A DNA stretch of 8,611 nucleotides from Clostridia bacterium (GCA_022360735.1 JAKSCF010000169.1:1-8611), one strand, 5' to 3'. Numbered from the stretch's first letter, positions 1 through 7,665 are shown. Numbers and translations: made by a program. The notes: generated from the letters alone by a model not told the origin.

Positions 1-668
1 ATATCATAATCAATGAAGCATTAAATACTTGTGATAGTGATACCTTGAAAAACTTAAAAGAAGAAGCTTTATTAAAAATTAAAGACAATATGTCAGAAAG
101 AGATTTTTATTTAGTGCTTTTACCCATTGTAAATTCTGCACGTGTACATTTAGTTTACCCTCAAGAAACAATGGAGCGATTTAAAAATGAAGCCGTATAT
201 ATGCCGATTACAGTTCAAACGTCAAATGACAAGATCTATTTAATGAAAGATAAAACAGGAACATTGCCTATAGGTTCAGAAATAATTTCAATCAATAAGT
301 ATCCCATAGAAAAGATTAAGACGCTCATCAATATGCTAGGTCCTAAAATGGAAGAATATGAAGAATATATAGGCCCTTTAACAGAAGAAGACAAAAGACT
401 TATTCGATCCCGAATGGATATGACTTTTAGTGCTTATCTGATATACCTATTGGAAAGTACAGAATATGAAATAACCCTTAATGATAACGGACAATTAAAG
501 GAATATATTGTGCCGGCAATTGGTCTATCGGAATTAAATACATGGTTATTTCCCGTAATAGAGAAGGAAGCCCCGGACGGCAGGTTCACAGCGCAAGATT
601 ATTCAACAAAAGAAACGTTAAAAAATTCTGGCTTTGTGGTGATGTACTATAAAAATAGCACGCATTAA
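1..668 (+). CDS. Partial S41-peptidase-like protein, N-terminal region only; 5' end outside the window and catalytic domain absent
   Basis: The frame is open from the first base with no stop, so the gene begins upstream. The TTG at 45 has no good ribosome site and is not a convincing start. The text resembles the non-catalytic N-terminal region of S41 (tail-specific/C-terminal processing) protease-like proteins: a helical stretch ending in MSERDFYLVLLPIVNSA, a short H-L-V-YP segment where relatives often have a GHT-like motif, then a beta-rich part with LPIGSEIISINKYPIE, as in 'ip.GseIlsINg'. After about 220 codons the frame ends (YYKNSTH, stop at 666-668), just where a Ser/Lys catalytic domain would be expected. 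No other frame continues it before the terminator at 719-760. It may therefore be a decayed or truncated gene, or a stand-alone domain. No signal peptide can be judged because the start is missing. The family assignment is moderate, from pattern only; any function is unknown. Confidence 0.5.
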   Translation, partial: IIINEALNTCDSDTLKNLKEEALLKIKDNMSERDFYLVLLPIVNSARVHLVYPQETMERFKNEAVYMPITVQTSNDKIYLMKDKTGTLPIGSEIISINKYPIEKIKTLINMLGPKMEEYEEYIGPLTEEDKRLIRSRMDMTFSAYLIYLLESTEYEITLNDNGQLKEYIVPAIGLSELNTWLFPVIEKEAPDGRFTAQDYSTKETLKNSGFVVMYYKNSTH

Positions 669-680
669 TATATTTGAAAA

Positions 681-708
681 CTTACAGAAAAAGTAATAAA
701 TATAAAAT
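681..708 (+). promoter_or_regulatory. Weak candidate promoter upstream of comM
   Basis: CTTACA (681-686, 4 of 6 to TTGACA) lies 16 nt before TAAAAT (703-708, 5 of 6 to TATAAT). A start near 715 would place the hairpin at 719-760 at the very 5' end of the comM transcript. The region is so AT-rich that chance matches are likely. An alternative -10, TATAGT at 740-745, sits inside the hairpin loop but has no good -35. Confidence 0.25.
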
Positions 709-718
709 AAATGAAGGT

Positions 719-760
719 AAAAAAGATTTTCTGTCGAAATATAGTAGAAAATCTTTTTTT
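719..760 (+). terminator. Strong intrinsic terminator hairpin after the S41-like gene, directly in front of comM
   Basis: AAAAAAGATTTTCT (719-732) is perfectly complementary to AGAAAATCTTTTTT (746-759) around a 13-nt loop, and seven T residues run from 754 to 760. The A-tract on the left arm would also give a U-tract on the opposite strand, so it could work in both directions. It ends only 14 nt before the comM start codon, so it sits in, or forms the edge of, the comM leader. Confidence 0.8.
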
Positions 761-774
761 GTTGGGGGTAGAGG

Positions 775-2307
775 ATGTTTGCAAAAGTATTGAGCTGTTC
801 ATTGAAGGGGATTGAATCAGAGTTAACGGTGGTGGAAGCGGACTTATCCAATGCAATACCTTCTTTTAATGTAGTAGGGTTGCCGGATGTAGAAGTGAGG
901 GAATCAAAAGAAAGGGTACGCTCTGCCATTGTTAATTCCGGTTTTAGATTTCCTTCTAAAAGGATTACTATTAATCTTTGTCCGGCAGATACAAGGAAAG
1001 AAGGGACACATTTTGACTTGCCAATGGCAGTAGGTGTCTTATCTGCTTTAGAGCACATAGAGAAAAAGGATTTCAATGAATATGCTATTATTGGAGAGTT
1101 ATCATTAGATGGCAAGATCAATGGTATTAACGGTGCATTGCCGCTGATATTAGGTTTAAGAAGTCAAGGGATTGATAAAGTCATTCTGCCCTATGCCAAT
1201 GCAGAAGAAGCTTCTATTATTGATGGAATAGAGCTCTATCCATTTTGTTATTTGGGGGAAGTTGTGAATTTTTTTAATCGGTCTTTTTTAATAGAACCCT
1301 ATAAAGGGAAAGAGAAGAAAATAAAAGGTAAGTCAAAAGTAACAGAAAATTTTTCTGAGGTAGCCGGGCAGGATTCGGTTAAGAGAGCATTACAAATTGC
1401 AGCTGCAGGAGCACACAATATTCTAATGATTGGACCTCCGGGTGCAGGTAAGACCATGCTGGCAAGGCGTATTCCGGGAATACTTCCGGAAATGACCTAT
1501 GAGGAAAAATTAGAAGTAACCAAAATATACAGTGTTGCCGGACAACTCTCAGAAAAAAAGGCACTAGTGACTCAAAGACCCTTTAGGTCACCACACCATA
1601 GTGTATCCTCTACGGCTATGGTAGGCGGTGGAAGAATACCAAAGCCCGGGGAAGTCTCTTTGGCACATTTCGGTGTTCTTTTTTTAGATGAATTACCGGA
1701 GTTTAGCCGAAATGTACTGGAGATGTTAAGGCAACCTATGGAGGATGAAGAAGTAACGGTTTCAAGAGTCAATGCCACCTATACTTTTCCCTCAACATTT
1801 ATGCTGGTGGCAAGTATGAATCCGTGTCAATGCGGCTATTATGGGGATAGTTTACATGAATGTACTTGTACACCCAGCCAAGTCAGCAAATATATGTCAA
1901 AGGTCTCAGGACCTTTATTAGATCGAATTGATATGCATGTTGAAGTTTTCCCTGTTAAATATAAAGAATTGGTTCAGAGTAACAAGAATAAGAGTTCAGA
2001 AGCCATGAGAAAAGAAGTACAAGCAGCAAGATCTATACAAATAGAAAGATATAAAAACTACAAAATACATTATAATTCACAGCTAAACCCTTCTTTAATG
2101 AAGCATTACTGCTCATTAGGGAAAGAAAGTAAAGCTTTATTAGAAGCAGCCTTTGAAAAAATGTCTTTAAGTGCCAGAGCTTATAATCGTATTATTAAAC
2201 TAGCCAGAACCATTGCGGACCTAGATGCCGGCACAAACATAGAACCTATGCATGTTGCGGAAGCTGTACAGTATAGAAATTTAGATAAAAAATATCGTGG
2301 CATATAG
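775..2307 (+). CDS. comM: YifB/ComM family Mg-chelatase-like AAA+ ATPase
   Basis: Full-length 510-residue cytoplasmic AAA+ protein of the YifB/ComM family. In Gram-negative transformers ComM is a hexameric helicase that drives branch migration during integration of transforming DNA; the same role here is inferred. Residues 1-170 form the S5-like ChlI N-terminal domain (FNVVGLPD at 31-38, GELSLDG at 107-113). The ATPase core has Walker A GPPGAGKT at 220-227, the family motif RSPHHSVSSTAMVGGG from 271, Walker B VLFLDE at 301-306, sensor-1 Asn349, and an arginine-finger-type LLDRID at 381-386. Four cysteines at 351, 353, 363 and 365 make the typical CQC...CTC cluster. The C-terminal helical domain carries sensor-2-like SARAYNRI at 466-473. 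The ATG at 775 is preceded by a G-rich ribosome site (GGGGGT, 764-769). dprA follows at once, supporting a joint role in DNA uptake or recombination. No key residue is missing. Confidence 0.93.
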   Translation: MFAKVLSCSLKGIESELTVVEADLSNAIPSFNVVGLPDVEVRESKERVRSAIVNSGFRFPSKRITINLCPADTRKEGTHFDLPMAVGVLSALEHIEKKDFNEYAIIGELSLDGKINGINGALPLILGLRSQGIDKVILPYANAEEASIIDGIELYPFCYLGEVVNFFNRSFLIEPYKGKEKKIKGKSKVTENFSEVAGQDSVKRALQIAAAGAHNILMIGPPGAGKTMLARRIPGILPEMTYEEKLEVTKIYSVAGQLSEKKALVTQRPFRSPHHSVSSTAMVGGGRIPKPGEVSLAHFGVLFLDELPEFSRNVLEMLRQPMEDEEVTVSRVNATYTFPSTFMLVASMNPCQCGYYGDSLHECTCTPSQVSKYMSKVSGPLLDRIDMHVEVFPVKYKELVQSNKNKSSEAMRKEVQAARSIQIERYKNYKIHYNSQLNPSLMKHYCSLGKESKALLEAAFEKMSLSARAYNRIIKLARTIADLDAGTNIEPMHVAEAVQYRNLDKKYRGI

Positions 2308-2311
2308 GTGG
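2306..2311 (+). promoter_or_regulatory. dprA ribosome binding site overlapping the comM stop codon
   Basis: AGGTGG overlaps the last two bases of the comM TAG and lies 5 nt before the ATG at 2317. It would be covered by a ribosome ending comM, which suggests translational coupling, and it favours ATG 2317 over the in-frame GTG at 2308, which is itself inside this site. Confidence 0.65.
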
Positions 2312-2316
2312 CAAAA

Positions 2317-3393
2317 ATGGATGGAAATTTATATGATATATGGTTAGGTACTTTAAAAAGTATAACGCCGCAGAAAAAAATTAATCTATTGGAGTATCAT
2401 AATAGTAGTGAAGAGGTTTACCACGCGTCCAAGGGTGCATTAAAAAATGTTGAAGGAATAAATGAAAAAACAGCAAATATTATAATAATGAATAAAGATT
2501 TGGATGAGGCTAAAAGAATATATGATAAGATGGAGAAAGAAAATATAAGAGGTATGATGTTTTTTGATCCAGAGTATCCATCGTGCCTAAAAGAAATATA
2601 TAATCCGCCATTTTATATTTATATACAAGGTGAATTAATAGACGAGGATAAAGACGCTATCAGCATAGTAGGTGCAAGAAAAGGGACGGCATATGGGAAA
2701 TGGGCGGCCCACAGTATTGCAAGCAGCTTAGCCCAATGCAGTGTAACCGTAGTAAGCGGTATGGCTTATGGAATAGATTCCCATGCCCATCAAGGTGCGT
2801 TAGACAGTAATGGTCGTACAATAGCTGTATTAGGTTGTGGTGTTAATGTCTGTTACCCAAAGAAAAATCAAGGATTAATGAATAAGATTATCAGCTCAGG
2901 TGCTGTTATCTCTGAATATCCTCCGGATACACCGCCAAATCCGGCTTATTTTCCTCAAAGAAACCGTATTATCAGCGGGTTATCCAGAGCTTTAATCGTT
3001 GTCGAAGCCGGGATAAAGAGTGGTTCTCTAATAACTGCCGAATATGCATTGGAACAAGGCATTGATATATATGCTGTGCCGGGAAACATTCAAAGTATAT
3101 ACAGCAAAGGAACCAATAAACTGATAAAAGAAGGTGCTATGCCAATTGTTGATATTGACGAATTTCTTCATGAATTAAATTTAAGTAAAAAAAAGAATAT
3201 TTTAAATCATATCATTTTGGGTGGTGATGAGAAAAAAATCTATGAAATGATTGAAAAATCACAGCCCGTCCCAATGGATACTTTAACGTATGAGCTAAAA
3301 AAAGAACCTTCGGAAGTCCATGCACTGCTAACAATATTAGAGATAAAAGGATTAATTAAAGTGATGTCGGGGAAAATAATTATTGCAAAATAA
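2317..3393 (+). CDS. dprA: DNA-processing protein DprA (Smf), recombination mediator
   Basis: DprA binds single-stranded DNA taken up by the cell, protects it and loads RecA. The product is 358 residues from ATG 2317 (361 if GTG 2308 is used). Numbering from 2317: residues 1-80 form the N-terminal SAM/helix-hairpin-helix-like part (NVEGINEKTA at 44-53); about 95-285 is the Rossmann-fold core with SIVGARKGTAYG, the signature SGMAYGIDSHAH at 147-158, GCGVN at 173-177, FPQRNRIISGLS at 212-223, EAGIKSGSLITA at 230-241 and VPGN at 254-257. Residues from about 300 form a winged-helix domain (DEKKIYEMIEKSQ to the end), as in long DprA proteins and unlike the shorter pneumococcal form. The spacing to comM is 9 nt with an overlapping ribosome site, so the two are one unit. 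All hallmark motifs are present. Whether this organism is naturally competent cannot be told, as DprA is widespread in non-competent bacteria. Confidence 0.95.
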   Translation: MDGNLYDIWLGTLKSITPQKKINLLEYHNSSEEVYHASKGALKNVEGINEKTANIIIMNKDLDEAKRIYDKMEKENIRGMMFFDPEYPSCLKEIYNPPFYIYIQGELIDEDKDAISIVGARKGTAYGKWAAHSIASSLAQCSVTVVSGMAYGIDSHAHQGALDSNGRTIAVLGCGVNVCYPKKNQGLMNKIISSGAVISEYPPDTPPNPAYFPQRNRIISGLSRALIVVEAGIKSGSLITAEYALEQGIDIYAVPGNIQSIYSKGTNKLIKEGAMPIVDIDEFLHELNLSKKKNILNHIILGGDEKKIYEMIEKSQPVPMDTLTYELKKEPSEVHALLTILEIKGLIKVMSGKIIIAK

Positions 3394-3410
3394 ACTTGTA
3401 ATGCTATAAT
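3383..3410 (+). promoter_or_regulatory. Extended -10 promoter at the dprA end, likely driving topA
   Basis: A perfect TATAAT (3405-3410) is preceded by TGC, giving an extended -10 (TGCTATAAT, 3402-3410). TTGCAA (3383-3388, 4 of 6) sits 16 nt upstream, inside the last codons of dprA. The expected start near 3417 gives topA a leader of about 178 nt. It is the best-looking promoter in the window. Confidence 0.6.
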
Positions 3411-3486
3411 CAAAAAAGCGGTTGTATTTGGGATTAATTGGTTTTTGAGATTCAATAAATAATCGAATTTAAGTAACAATATCTAA

Positions 3487-3564
3487 ATGCTGATGGTGTT
3501 AAATAAAAAAATTAATAAAAATTTAATACCTTTTCTAACAAAAATATGTTTTAATAATCAGCAT
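3487..3564 (+). promoter_or_regulatory. Nested stem structure in the topA leader
   Basis: Outer arms ATGCTGAT (3487-3494) and ATCAGCAT (3557-3564) are perfectly complementary. Inside, GGTGTTAAAT (3495-3504) pairs with ATTTAATACC (3521-3530), ten pairs with one G-U. The inner stem is followed by TTTT (3531-3534), so on its own it could act as a weak terminator for dprA. The outer arm ends about 18 nt before the topA ribosome site. It may be a leader regulatory element, a terminator, or chance pairing in AT-rich DNA. Confidence 0.4.
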
Positions 3565-3582
3565 AGTGGATAAAAAAACAAT

Positions 3583-3588
3583 GAGGTG
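3583..3588 (+). promoter_or_regulatory. topA ribosome binding site deciding the start
   Basis: GAGGTG lies 6 nt before ATG 3595. It overlaps the GTG at 3586 that would otherwise extend the frame by three codons. The ATG also gives the usual TopA N-terminus (MAEKSLVIVESPAKA), so 3595 is preferred. Confidence 0.75.
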
Positions 3589-3594
3589 AACTTA

Positions 3595-5655
3595 ATGGCA
3601 GAAAAATCTTTAGTAATTGTTGAATCGCCTGCAAAGGCAAAGACAATAGGTAAATTTCTAGGAAGTCGATATAAAGTAGTAGCTTCTGTAGGTCATGTAC
3701 GTGATTTGCCTAAAAGTAAAATGGGGATAGACATAGAAGATAACTTTGAACCAAAATATATTAATATTCGTGGCAAAGGTGACGTTATAAAGGAACTAAA
3801 AAAAGAAGCTAAAAAAGCTAAAAAAGTCATGCTGGCAACCGACCCTGATAGAGAAGGGGAAGCTATTTCATGGCATATTGCTCATATTTTGGGTATAGAA
3901 GAAGATCAAAAGTGCAGAATTGAATTCAACGAAATTACTAAAAACGCAATTAAAAATGCTGTAAAATCACCTAGACAAATAGATATGGGGCTTGTAGATG
4001 CGCAGCAAGCGCGAAGAGTTTTAGATCGATTGGTAGGTTATAGCATTAGTCCTTTATTATGGAGAAAGATCCGCAGAGGATTAAGTGCAGGAAGGGTACA
4101 ATCTGCAGCATTAAAAATTATATGTGATCGAGAAAAAGAGATTACAAAATTTGAACCCAAAGAATATTGGACAATTCATGTCGAATTGTCTTCAGATAAA
4201 CAAAATAAACAAAACTTTAAAGCTAAACTGGTTGAGCACTTATCTAAAAAAATAGACATTAATAATAAAGAAGAAGCCGATGCGATCTTAAAAGCATTGG
4301 ACAATAACGAATATAAAGTGAAAAAGGTAGAAACCAAAGAAAAAACTAAAAGACCTTCACCGCCTTTCACAACCAGCAGCCTTCAACAGGAAGCTGCAAA
4401 TAGATTGGGTTTTTTCACCAAGAGAACCATGATAACCGCACAGCAGCTATATGAAGGCATTGACATTGCCGGTGAAGGAACGGTAGGTTTGATAACCTAT
4501 ATTAGAACAGACTCAACAAGAATATCAGAAGAAGCTCAGGCCATTGCAAAAACATATATTGAAGAAACCTATTCAAGTGAATACGTTGGAAACAATGTAT
4601 ATAATAATAAAAAGAAAAAAGATGTTCAAGATGCTCATGAAGCCATAAGACCTACATCTATTTTGAGACATCCGGATGATATTAAGGAATCTTTATCAAG
4701 AGATCAGTATAAGCTCTATAAGCTGATATGGCAAAGGTATACGGCAAGTCAAATGAGTAAGGCCATATATGACAGCCGAGCTATAGAAATAGAAAACAAA
4801 GAGTACATGTTTAAAGCGACAGGTTCTCAATTAAAATTTGATGGTTTTCTAAAGGTGTACTCATTTTCAGAAACATCTGAAACCATGCTGCCGGATATCA
4901 AAGAAGAACAAGAGTTGTATTTTATGGGTATTGAACCGGAGCAGCATTTTACTCAGCCGCCGGCAAGATTCACAGAAGCCAGCTTAGTAAAAGAACTTGA
5001 AGAAAAAAATATTGGAAGACCAAGTACTTATGTACCTATTATCAATACATTGCTTGTCCGCCGATATATACAAAGAGAAAAGAAATCATTGCTGGCTACG
5101 GAACTGGGCTTTGTTGTAACAGACCTAATGGAAAATTATTTTAACAATATCGTCGATATTAATTTTACAGCAGCACTTGAAGAAAAGTTAGATGATATCG
5201 AAGAAAACAGTATGCAATGGAAAAATGTAGTCAATGACTTTTATATAACCTTTAAGGAAGAACTCAATTCAGCAGATGAAGAAATTAGCAAAATAGAATT
5301 TGAAGATGAATTAACAGATGAAGAATGTGAACAATGTGGTAAGCCTTTGGCAATAAAACATGGCCGATTTGGTGATTTTTTAGCGTGTTCAGGATATCCG
5401 GATTGCAAAAATACTAAACCTATTGTTAATAAAACAGGTGTTAACTGTCCTGAGTGCGGAAAAGAAATTGTTGAACGCAGAAGCAAAAAAGGCAAACTGT
5501 TTTATGGATGCAGCGGATATCCGGATTGTAAATTCATACTTTGGAATAAACCAACCAATAAAAAGTGCCCTGAATGTGATTCAATATTAACCGAGAAAAA
5601 AACTAAGAAGTCAAATTATCTGTGCGCAAACAATGCGTGCGGCTATAGAGAATAG
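3595..5655 (+). CDS. topA: DNA topoisomerase I (type IA)
   Basis: TopA relaxes negatively supercoiled DNA by cutting one strand through a 5'-phosphotyrosine. At 686 residues it has the usual Firmicutes size. The TOPRIM domain opens with VIVESPAKAKTIGKFLG (Glu10) and has TDPDREGEA with acidic residues Asp83, Asp85 and Glu87. SAGRVQS is at 164-170, and the catalytic Tyr302 is in TYIRTDS (301-307). HEAIRPT at 348-354 and the FTEASLVKELEE and GRPSTY segments (459-479) complete the core. The C-terminus has three C4 zinc ribbons: Cys578/581/598/604, Cys618/621/639/645 and Cys658/661/677/682. The first two repeat GYPDC. The gene has its own predicted promoter and a structured leader of about 180 nt. 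hslV follows after 21 nt with no terminator, so topA, hslV and hslU probably share a transcript. In Bacillus subtilis trmFO and xerC sit at this junction; here neither is present. Confidence 0.97.
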   Translation: MAEKSLVIVESPAKAKTIGKFLGSRYKVVASVGHVRDLPKSKMGIDIEDNFEPKYINIRGKGDVIKELKKEAKKAKKVMLATDPDREGEAISWHIAHILGIEEDQKCRIEFNEITKNAIKNAVKSPRQIDMGLVDAQQARRVLDRLVGYSISPLLWRKIRRGLSAGRVQSAALKIICDREKEITKFEPKEYWTIHVELSSDKQNKQNFKAKLVEHLSKKIDINNKEEADAILKALDNNEYKVKKVETKEKTKRPSPPFTTSSLQQEAANRLGFFTKRTMITAQQLYEGIDIAGEGTVGLITYIRTDSTRISEEAQAIAKTYIEETYSSEYVGNNVYNNKKKKDVQDAHEAIRPTSILRHPDDIKESLSRDQYKLYKLIWQRYTASQMSKAIYDSRAIEIENKEYMFKATGSQLKFDGFLKVYSFSETSETMLPDIKEEQELYFMGIEPEQHFTQPPARFTEASLVKELEEKNIGRPSTYVPIINTLLVRRYIQREKKSLLATELGFVVTDLMENYFNNIVDINFTAALEEKLDDIEENSMQWKNVVNDFYITFKEELNSADEEISKIEFEDELTDEECEQCGKPLAIKHGRFGDFLACSGYPDCKNTKPIVNKTGVNCPECGKEIVERRSKKGKLFYGCSGYPDCKFILWNKPTNKKCPECDSILTEKKTKKSNYLCANNACGYRE

Positions 5656-5663
5656 AAAAATAT

Positions 5664-5668
5664 GGAGG
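5664..5668 (+). promoter_or_regulatory. hslV ribosome binding site deciding the start
   Basis: GGAGG lies 8 nt before ATG 5677. The upstream in-frame ATG at 5662 overlaps this site and has no ribosome site of its own (only A residues and the topA stop precede it), so 5677 is the better start. Confidence 0.8.
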
Positions 5669-5676
5669 AAGTAATT

Positions 5677-6225
5677 ATGTTTCATGGAACAACCATTGTA
5701 GTGGTAAGAAGAAACGACAAAGATATTTGCATTGGAGGTGACGGGCAAGTAACTTTTGGTCAGGCATCAATAATGAAACATAAAGCCAAAAAAGTAAGAA
5801 GAATATATAAAGGCACAGTTTTATCAGGATTTGCAGGGTCTGTTGCAGATGCCTTTACACTAACTGAAAAATTCGAGAATAAATTAGAAGAACATGGTGG
5901 GAATTTAAAACGTGCTGCAGTATCTTTAGCTCAAGAATGGCGAAAGGATAAAATACTCAGGCGTTTAGAAGCGCTTATGCTGGCTGCGGATAAAGATGAT
6001 ATATTATTGATATCAGGAAGTGGTGAAGTCATAGAGCCGGATGATGATGTCATTGCTATTGGTTCAGGCGGAAATTATGCTTTTGCGGCTGCTAAAGCGT
6101 TATTTGATAATACGCAATTGGGTGCTGAAGACATCGTTAAAAAATCTTTAGAAATTGCTGCATCTATTTGTGTATATACAAATAATAGTATTAGTATGGA
6201 ATCTTTAGGAGGAGAAAAAGAATGA
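5677..6225 (+). CDS. hslV: ATP-dependent protease proteolytic subunit HslV (ClpQ/CodW)
   Basis: HslV is the N-terminal-nucleophile peptidase of the HslUV complex, a double-hexamer chamber related to proteasome beta subunits and fed by HslU. The product is 182 residues from ATG 5677. The start [12 protein letters not shown] implies removal of four residues to expose Thr5. Other family positions are visible: GDGQVTFG at 21-28 (Asp22), the lysine of AKKVRR (Lys39), [12 protein letters not shown] at 51-62, [13 protein letters not shown] from 87, and GSGGNYA at 129-135 (Ser130). The end ICVYTNNSI is typical. It lies 21 nt after topA and overlaps hslU by 4 nt (ATGA), so the subunits are made together. 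The B. subtilis relative CodW is described as using an N-terminal Ser; no Ser is available at this N-terminus, which favours Thr5. The identity is clear; the start is well supported by its ribosome site. Confidence 0.95.
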   Translation: MFHGTTIVVVRRNDKDICIGGDGQVTFGQASIMKHKAKKVRRIYKGTVLSGFAGSVADAFTLTEKFENKLEEHGGNLKRAAVSLAQEWRKDKILRRLEALMLAADKDDILLISGSGEVIEPDDDVIAIGSGGNYAFAAAKALFDNTQLGAEDIVKKSLEIAASICVYTNNSISMESLGGEKE

Positions 6226-7610
6226 AAAATTTGACACCTAAGGAAATTGTAATGGAATTGGATAAATATATCATCGGTCAAGAAAAAGCGAAAAAGTCTG
6301 TAGCGGTAGCACTTAGGAACCGATACAGAAGAAATAGATTACCTGATGAAATGAGAGACGAAATCACGCCTAAGAACATTTTGATGATGGGTCCTACAGG
6401 GGTAGGAAAGACTGAGATCGCAAGGCGTCTTGCAAAATTAATTGATGCACCTTTTGTTAAGGTAGAAGCGACAAAATATACAGAGGTTGGATATGTAGGC
6501 CGAGATGTAGAATCTATGGTAAGAGATTTAGTTGAAACTTCTATTCGATTGGTTAAGCAAAACCGTATGAATGAAAAATATGAACTGGCAGAAAAGATAG
6601 CAGAAGAAAAAATATTGGATGCTTTTGTACCCAGTAAAAAGAAAGAAAGCGGTGTCAAGAGTCCCTTTGATTTTATATTGAATAACAGCCAATTTAATCA
6701 GAGCAAGGAAGAGTTTGACCAACCAAAAGATGATTCTGAATTGCAGAGAAACCAAGTAAAAGAACAGTTAAAAAGAGGGCTGTTAGAAGACCAGCTTATT
6801 GAAATTGAAGTTAATAATAATGCCAATGGTCTTAATATGATGGACCTTGGTAGTGAGGCCATTAGTATTAGTATAGGCAATATTTTTGGAGACATGATGC
6901 CCCAGAAAAAAAAGAAAAAGAAAGTATTTGTGAAAGATGCCCGCAAGATTTTGAGAGAGCAAGAAGCACAAAATTTACTGGATATGGATCAGGTTATTAG
7001 TGAGGCTTTAGATAATGCCGAACAAAATGGCATTATATTTATTGATGAGATAGATAAAATTGCAACACCTAGCTTTAAGGGCGGTGCTGATGTATCCAGA
7101 GAGGGTGTACAAAGAGATATTTTACCCATAGTAGAAGGCAGTGTTGTTAACACCAAGCATGGCCCTGTAAAAACAGATTATATATTATTTATTGGTGCCG
7201 GTGCATTCCACACTTCTAAGGTAACGGATCTTATTCCTGAGCTTCAAGGTAGATTTCCAATACGAGTAGAATTAGAAAATCTTACAAAAGAAGTGTTTAG
7301 AAAAATCTTGGTAGATCCGGAAAATGCATTAATTAAGCAGCACAAAATGTTATTGGAAACAGAAGATGTTAACGTGCATTTTAGCGAAGATGCAGTGGAT
7401 GAAATCGCAAATGTTGCTTTTTTGATGAATGAGCAATCGGAAAATATAGGAGCAAGAAGATTGCACACCGTAATGGAAAACCTATTGGAAGATATATCTT
7501 TTGAAATATCCGATGTCAATGAAGAGTCAGTCATTATAGATAGTGATTACGTTAAAAGCAAGTTTAAAGAAACCGTATATATTGATGAAATTGATAAATA
7601 TATTTTATAA
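6222..7610 (+). CDS. hslU: ATP-dependent protease ATPase subunit HslU (ClpY/CodX)
   Basis: HslU is the AAA+ unfoldase that feeds substrates to HslV. It has 462 residues, close to B. subtilis ClpY. Visible parts: N-terminal [13 protein letters not shown]; Walker A GPTGVGKT at 57-64; pore loop GYVGRD at 90-95; an intermediate (I) domain at about 110-240, with a polar, poorly conserved middle near 150-180 and a lysine run at 229-234; Walker B IIFIDEID at 271-278; the sensor-1 region GAGAFH at 325-330; arginine finger in [11 protein letters not shown] (Arg344); sensor-2 GARRLH at 410-415. The C-terminus IDKYIL is the tail that in this family inserts into HslV pockets on activation. A strong AGGAGG (6207-6212) lies inside the end of hslV, 9 nt before the ATG, and the genes share ATGA. 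The lysine run is encoded by an A8 tract and a neighbouring A5, a possible slip site. No defect is seen. Confidence 0.97.
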   Translation: MKNLTPKEIVMELDKYIIGQEKAKKSVAVALRNRYRRNRLPDEMRDEITPKNILMMGPTGVGKTEIARRLAKLIDAPFVKVEATKYTEVGYVGRDVESMVRDLVETSIRLVKQNRMNEKYELAEKIAEEKILDAFVPSKKKESGVKSPFDFILNNSQFNQSKEEFDQPKDDSELQRNQVKEQLKRGLLEDQLIEIEVNNNANGLNMMDLGSEAISISIGNIFGDMMPQKKKKKKVFVKDARKILREQEAQNLLDMDQVISEALDNAEQNGIIFIDEIDKIATPSFKGGADVSREGVQRDILPIVEGSVVNTKHGPVKTDYILFIGAGAFHTSKVTDLIPELQGRFPIRVELENLTKEVFRKILVDPENALIKQHKMLLETEDVNVHFSEDAVDEIANVAFLMNEQSENIGARRLHTVMENLLEDISFEISDVNEESVIIDSDYVKSKFKETVYIDEIDKYIL

Positions 7611-7665
7611 AGTATAGGAGATAATATACGATATATATTGAATAGTATTTTAAAAGAGTCCGTAT

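Noticed and set aside
45..47. TTG as the start of the first gene
   Set aside because: The frame is open back to base 1 and the codons before it read like the same protein; no Shine-Dalgarno sequence precedes the TTG.
618..1121. Long minus-strand open frame of 167 codons
   Set aside because: It overlaps the start of comM and the terminator on the opposite strand, has no ribosome site or recognisable domain, and ends in low-complexity Phe/Tyr/Ile translation of AT-rich DNA. It is a shadow of comM.
2308..2310. GTG as the dprA start
   Set aside because: The GTG is part of the AGGTGG ribosome site that serves ATG 2317; there is only a weak GTGG upstream of it.
3586..3588. GTG as the topA start
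   Set aside because: It lies inside the GAGGTG ribosome site, and ATG 3595 gives the conserved TopA N-terminus.
5662..5664. ATG 5662 as the hslV start
   Set aside because: It overlaps the GGAGG that serves ATG 5677 and would put five extra residues before the HslV propeptide.
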